In this document: one piece after another, positions 6,948-10,386 of the stretch
Layout: each line of letters begins with the position of its first letter
Position numbering within the stretch: position 1 is the first letter of the stretch
Origin: Chromera velia
Lineage: Eukaryota; Sar; Chromeraceae
Direction: 5' to 3'
Length of the DNA: 10,386 bases
NCBI GenBank assembly: GCA_018398765.1
Contig: JAHBMJ010003507.1
Location: 1-10,386 of the forward strand
Program-made: the position numbers and the translations under genes
The notes under the pieces: model-generated
Database searches by the model: none
What the model saw: the letters and a program-made list of their open reading frames with translations, nothing else
What the model was told of the DNA's origin: nothing

Positions 6948-7214
6948 CGTACGTAAACCTCCCTGAACAAAAGGATTCCGTGAACCTAACTACTACTTGA
7001 AAGTTCAAGCCGTATTTTTGGATAAGCTTGAAAGTCCGCACCGCAGACGTGGATCATTTACGGTGTCTTGAAACCCAAAGCCGGATATTTGGATGGTGTC
7101 TTGACCTTGTACGCCGCAAGTGTGAACGGTTTCTTGAAAAACAATGCCACAAATAAAGATCATCTTGATTATATTTTTTCAAGTAACACTTAGGTTCAGG
7201 GAGGTTCGTACGTA
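6948..7214. mobile_element. MITE-like non-autonomous DNA transposon with 8-bp target duplication
   Basis: The 251-bp body (6956-7206) begins AACCTCCCTGAAC and ends with its exact reverse complement GTTCAGGGAGGTT (7194-7206). It is flanked on both sides by CGTACGTA (6948-6955 and 7207-7214), an exact 8-bp duplication. A second inverted layer, TGAACCTAA-N4-TACTTGAAA at the left (6980-7001) and its near reverse complement at the right (about 7177-7198), extends the termini. Inside, a block beginning GCCG and containing TTTGGAT lies at 7009 and again at 7080, and CTTGAAA/CTTGAC motifs recur. There is no transposase frame. The 8-bp duplication points to hAT-like or similar mobilisation. Caution: CGTACG is itself palindromic, so it could be part of the inverted repeat with a 2-base slip. 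Confidence 0.7.
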
Positions 7215-8026
7215 AACCAGCTAACATAAACGTACAAAGATTAACAATCATGATTAATCACGATCTAGACGGATCTAGATCACCATATGATTGAGTGGGA
7301 TAACATCTTTACATCAAAATACATCAAAATATGTTAATCATTCAGAAGCTGCTGTCAGATTCGCTTTCTTAAACTTTCTACTTATATTTCTGCTCGCTTT
7401 TACCGCTCAGCCCACTATATTTTTTTTTACCTTTATGTAGGTATTTGCATGTACTCACATGCGTGCATTTCTTTTTCTGTGGATATATCTATATATTACA
7501 GGTCTTCAATACTATATATCAAAAAATATGGTGGTTGTATTTTGTTAGCTATTTTATTGGCACGTTTCTCGTTTAGGCCTTTCTGCGGCTCTGCGTCTGA
7601 GCCTAGAGTATGCTACCTCTTATGAACATTTCTTGAATCAACACATTGCATGACTTTCTCATAACTTGACTAGTAACTTGATTAAACTTAATAGATTCTA
7701 CCGTAGTTTGTATCTGATATTTTAAAAAACTTTTTAAACATTTTCCACTAATGTCTTCGGTAACAATGCTAGCAACGATGTTAAAAATTGACAAACATAA
7801 AGTGCTGACGTAATTAGAATGAAATTGTTCTAGAAATTGTTGCATGTTTAAAAGTTTTTCATTTTAAGTAGTTTAAACTTTAAAGCAAATGAAAAGCACG
7901 AGCAGCACTGCAACAGCCCCCCGCGTTGAAAGAGAAATTAACCAGCTGGTCTGCATGAGGAAAATAAGCAAAAAATCGTCAGATTGCATAATCAACCGTG
8001 ACTTTGAATAGAATCTGGTAAAAAAA
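7215..8026. other. AT-rich intergenic region
   Basis: The region between the MITE-like element and the 3' end of the kinase gene is strongly AT-rich. It contains stacked short palindromes at about 7243-7285 (AATCATGATT, TGATTAATCA, GATCTAGA repeats) and a tandem 10-mer ACATCAAAAT (7311-7320, 7321-7330). An 80-codon minus-strand frame (7603-7845) is open and starts MQQFLEQFHS, but it shows no motif and no TATA or splice support; it may be chance or a relic. I see no supported gene. Confidence 0.55.
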
Positions 8027-10327
8027 TCACGCTTTTCGAATTTGAGAAAGAACCTCAGCCAGCTTCGTCGCTGTCGAGGGTTTATGGAGCGTTCCACCCG
8101 CACCAGATGCTTTGAACTGATCAGCAACGGAATCGCACGTCTCCCCTGTGCACCCGAGAATCAGAGGAACCAACTGAGAGTCCTCTCGCCCTTCCCCTCT
8201 TCCCTCGCTTGGTGACATTTTTTCGCTGAGCGGAGCTGCTTCATTCAAAAGTGCGTCCTGCTCAGTGTCATAGACAGACGGTTTCTTAACCTCGACACTC
8301 TTCGTCTCCTTCTGCCTGGTTCTAAAGTAGTTCATAATTTCTCGCGTGGCCTCTGGGCCCTTGATTTTGGGCATCGAGTTGTCCATCAAAACCAGAGGGA
8401 AGGAGCCTCTCTTCCTGACAATCAAATCAATCGCCTCCTCCCCGTCCTCTGCCACCGCCACACTGTACCCCAGACGACGAATCGCTGCACCCCCCGCCAT
8501 CAGACAAAATTTATCGTCGTCCACCAACAACACATCTGCAGTCACTGCCCCTGGTGCTTCTTGTTCGAAAAGTCGCCTCACAGGGGTCGGAGCTGCATGG
8601 GGGGTCATACCCGATACAGAGTCGGCACTCTGAGGCGGTTTCTCTTGGACTTCACCTGTTTCTGCTTTCACCTCCTCTCTTTGTTGGTCTGACTGTTCCC
8701 CTCTATTGCCTTCGTCCCTCTCCTTTTCCTTCTCCTTGCTGTCCTCCTGAAACAGAACAGCGAGGGCTTGTGCCTCAAGGGAGCATCGTCTTGGAGTGCC
8801 ATGTCTTCTCCCCCTCCCTGTGGGGGAACTCTGAGTCGATCTGCCTGGATCAGCCAGAGATTCCCTCTGATACTGCGACTGCGACGGACTGGGGCTCTCT
8901 CCGAAACTCGACTCACTGACCGCAGCTTCGCTGCTTGAAGGCCGCTTGTGACTGACTCTTCTCGATTCCTTGTCTTCCGTTTTTTCTCCCTCTCCTCCCG
9001 TCTGCCCTAGGGCCCTGTCTCCCTTTTTTTGTTCCTTCTCATTCTCGCCCTCATGCCGATCGAAGGGCACAGGAGACAGAGAGGGAGAGACCCCTCCTGA
9101 GAGAGAGGAGTGAACTCTGCTGGCAGTACCCGTAGAGGAATAGGAGGTGAAAAGTGGAACGAAATGCTTGAAGAAAAAACGACTCCCCATACCTATGCCG
9201 TCGCTGACAGCCCCGATCTGCCCCCCCCCGTGTGCCTCCACGAACCCCCTTGCGATGCTGAGGCCTAGGCCCGACCCCCCCCCGTTCTGAAGGTCCCCCG
9301 CTCTCACCTGGGCGTAGGGCTTGAACAGGTGCGCCACCTCCTCTGGGTCCAGTGCTGCTCCTGTGCTGGACACTGCGACTTCCAAAACGGCCCACCTGAG
9401 GATATGGCAGGGCTTTTTCTTTTCCTTCTCGCTCTCTTTCAAAGAAGCAGACAACCTTCTTTCTGCAGAACGTTTCGCGGATGCCTCTTCCAGATCTATC
9501 AACTCGGTCATTGCTGCCACCCACTGCTTTTGAAGCTGTGCCCCGACTGGGTCTTCAGGCCGTCCCTTTCCTCCTGGCATGTCTGCCTGCTTGGAGTTAG
9601 AGCCAGACTTTGACAAGAGAATGAGAAAGAGTCTCTCAGTCACGAATCCGAGTGCAGAGCAGAGAACACAAAAGACAATGAAGAAGGGTGACAGAAATGG
9701 AGATGGCACGGATTCAGACGGAACGTCGTTTGGTTTCTTTTTCTCTCTGCCCGTGGTTTTTTCTTCGTCGGAGGTTTTACTAGTTTGGAGAAGGCTCTCA
9801 AGACACTTCATCTCCTCTGATGCCACGTCCCGCAAGTCGGCGTGCAGTTGGACTTTGCCGCTCACACTGGACTTGCTTGCAATCGTCACGAAATTTGAAA
9901 TCACTTGCTCAAGACGAAGAAAGTCAGCAACTGCCAACAGTGTCCCTCCTTCCCTGACACGTTCACTGGACTCCCCCGCTTGTCCGCTTTGTTTTCCGTT
10001 TTCTCTTTTGACAACAGGCACACAGACCGACACTGTGGATTTCAACCCTTCAAAAACAAAGTCCACACCTCTTTTCAGTGCACCTCGCGAGTTGCCTGCC
10101 TGTTCCTCAAGCCACGCGGCAACATCTGCAGATCGAAAAACAAAAGCGAACCCCCCTTTCACAAGTTTTTCCAGCTGAAGCACGTCATTGCAGACCTCAC
10201 TCATCTTGTCAAATTTCCCCCCCAGCATCTCCGTCATCTTCTGCAACTGTTCAATCTTTGCACGATCCGAATCCACCCCCACGCGGCCCCCACTGTCTCT
10301 GCCTCTGTCTCTGTTCCGCAACGACAA
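8027..10327 (-). CDS. Hybrid histidine kinase-like protein with degenerate ATPase and intact receiver (5' partial)
   Basis: The frame is open from the window's right edge to TGA at 8027. Residue numbers here start at the TTG codon at 10327, but upstream codons stay open into the C-run, so the true start or an upstream exon is missing. Residues 21-60 resemble the second dimerisation helix of a kinase; the phosphorylated His would lie upstream. The N-box (DFLRLEQVISNFVTIASK, 135-152) keeps N145 but has Ile149 in place of the second Asn. The G1 box is STGAAL (321-326) instead of DTGIGI. The F-box (LFKPYAQ, 334-340) and G2 (GGGSGLGLSIA, 349-359) are kept. A Ser/Glu-rich linker (about 395-590) leads to a receiver (598-766) with D603-D605, phosphoacceptor D649, T727 and K749. 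Kinase activity is doubtful; phosphorelay through D649 is plausible. A hydrophobic segment (211-238) lies inside the ATPase insert. Confidence 0.85.
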   Translation of the reverse strand: MSLRNRDRGRDSGGRVGVDSDRAKIEQLQKMTEMLGGKFDKMSEVCNDVLQLEKLVKGGFAFVFRSADVAAWLEEQAGNSRGALKRGVDFVFEGLKSTVSVCVPVVKRENGKQSGQAGESSERVREGGTLLAVADFLRLEQVISNFVTIASKSSVSGKVQLHADLRDVASEEMKCLESLLQTSKTSDEEKTTGREKKKPNDVPSESVPSPFLSPFFIVFCVLCSALGFVTERLFLILLSKSGSNSKQADMPGGKGRPEDPVGAQLQKQWVAAMTELIDLEEASAKRSAERRLSASLKESEKEKKKPCHILRWAVLEVAVSSTGAALDPEEVAHLFKPYAQVRAGDLQNGGGSGLGLSIARGFVEAHGGGQIGAVSDGIGMGSRFFFKHFVPLFTSYSSTGTASRVHSSLSGGVSPSLSPVPFDRHEGENEKEQKKGDRALGQTGGEGEKTEDKESRRVSHKRPSSSEAAVSESSFGESPSPSQSQYQRESLADPGRSTQSSPTGRGRRHGTPRRCSLEAQALAVLFQEDSKEKEKERDEGNRGEQSDQQREEVKAETGEVQEKPPQSADSVSGMTPHAAPTPVRRLFEQEAPGAVTADVLLVDDDKFCLMAGGAAIRRLGYSVAVAEDGEEAIDLIVRKRGSFPLVLMDNSMPKIKGPEATREIMNYFRTRQKETKSVEVKKPSVYDTEQDALLNEAAPLSEKMSPSEGRGEGREDSQLVPLILGCTGETCDSVADQFKASGAGGTLHKPSTATKLAEVLSQIRKA

Positions 10328-10361
10328 CCGATCACACGACGACGAAGGGGCCGTTCCGTCT

Positions 10362-10386
10362 CCCCCCCCCCCCCCCCCCCCCCCCC
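10362..10386. repeat. Poly-C run at the right edge
   Basis: Twenty-five consecutive C bases end the window. On the kinase strand this reads as poly-G, encoding Gly if translated, and no stop separates it from the kinase frame. It may be an intron or low-complexity coding tract, and is a likely assembly break because such homopolymers terminate contigs. Confidence 0.8.

Noticed and set aside
7603-7845. 80-codon minus frame in AT-rich DNA
   Set aside because: It is longer than expected in AT-rich DNA but has no recognised motif or start context. Not called without transcript or homologue evidence.
1-10386. tRNA, rRNA, CRISPR array or bacterial operon signals
   Set aside because: I looked for T-loop motifs, conserved rRNA stretches, regularly spaced direct repeats and Shine-Dalgarno-linked gene runs, and saw none.

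Overview
This window reads as nuclear DNA of a unicellular eukaryote, not a prokaryote. Two genes must be split by GT-AG introns to read through. TATA-like boxes lie upstream of start codons. The introns and spacers carry long microsatellites: (GA)n, (CA)n, (CCTG)n and pyrimidine tracts. A hybrid histidine kinase/receiver protein and repeated ATGCATG/TGCATGCA motifs (the type bound by ApiAP2 factors) suggest an alga or protist, with a chromerid-like alveolate (Chromera type) my best guess; this is inference from style, not a match. The window starts inside a microsatellite and ends in 25 C residues, so it may be a whole small contig bounded by assembly breaks.

Layout, left to right. 1-369 is microsatellite and intron. 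370-632 (-) holds the first two exons of a VOC (glyoxalase/dioxygenase fold) protein; they join in phase to restore the family signature, and the rest lies off the left edge. 633-1249 is a divergent promoter with a TATA box for each side, ATGCATG motifs and a 19-bp dyad. 1250-3419 (+) is an unrecognised gene, modelled here as five phase-compatible exons with (CCTG)n and CTTC-rich introns. 3420-4152 is an AT-rich island without a supported gene. 4153-4512 (-) is a possible small gene. 4513-5060 is spacer with a short CCTG repeat. 5061-6383 (-) is an intact 440-residue macro-domain protein with a transit-like N-terminus and a basic C-terminus. 6384-6947 is spacer containing GC-rich palindromes. 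6948-7214 is a MITE-like element with exact 13-bp inverted ends and an 8-bp target duplication. 7215-8026 is AT-rich spacer. 8027 to the right edge (-) is a hybrid histidine kinase-like protein, incomplete at its 5' end, whose ATP-binding domain has lost key residues while its receiver domain keeps all of them.

No operon-like cooperation is evident; these are separate eukaryotic genes. The strongest leads are the degenerate kinase with an intact receiver, the macro domain lacking the usual NAAN/GGG active-site motifs, and the MITE-like element. Exon joins were inferred by eye from phase, splice consensus and family motifs and have not been tested against transcripts.
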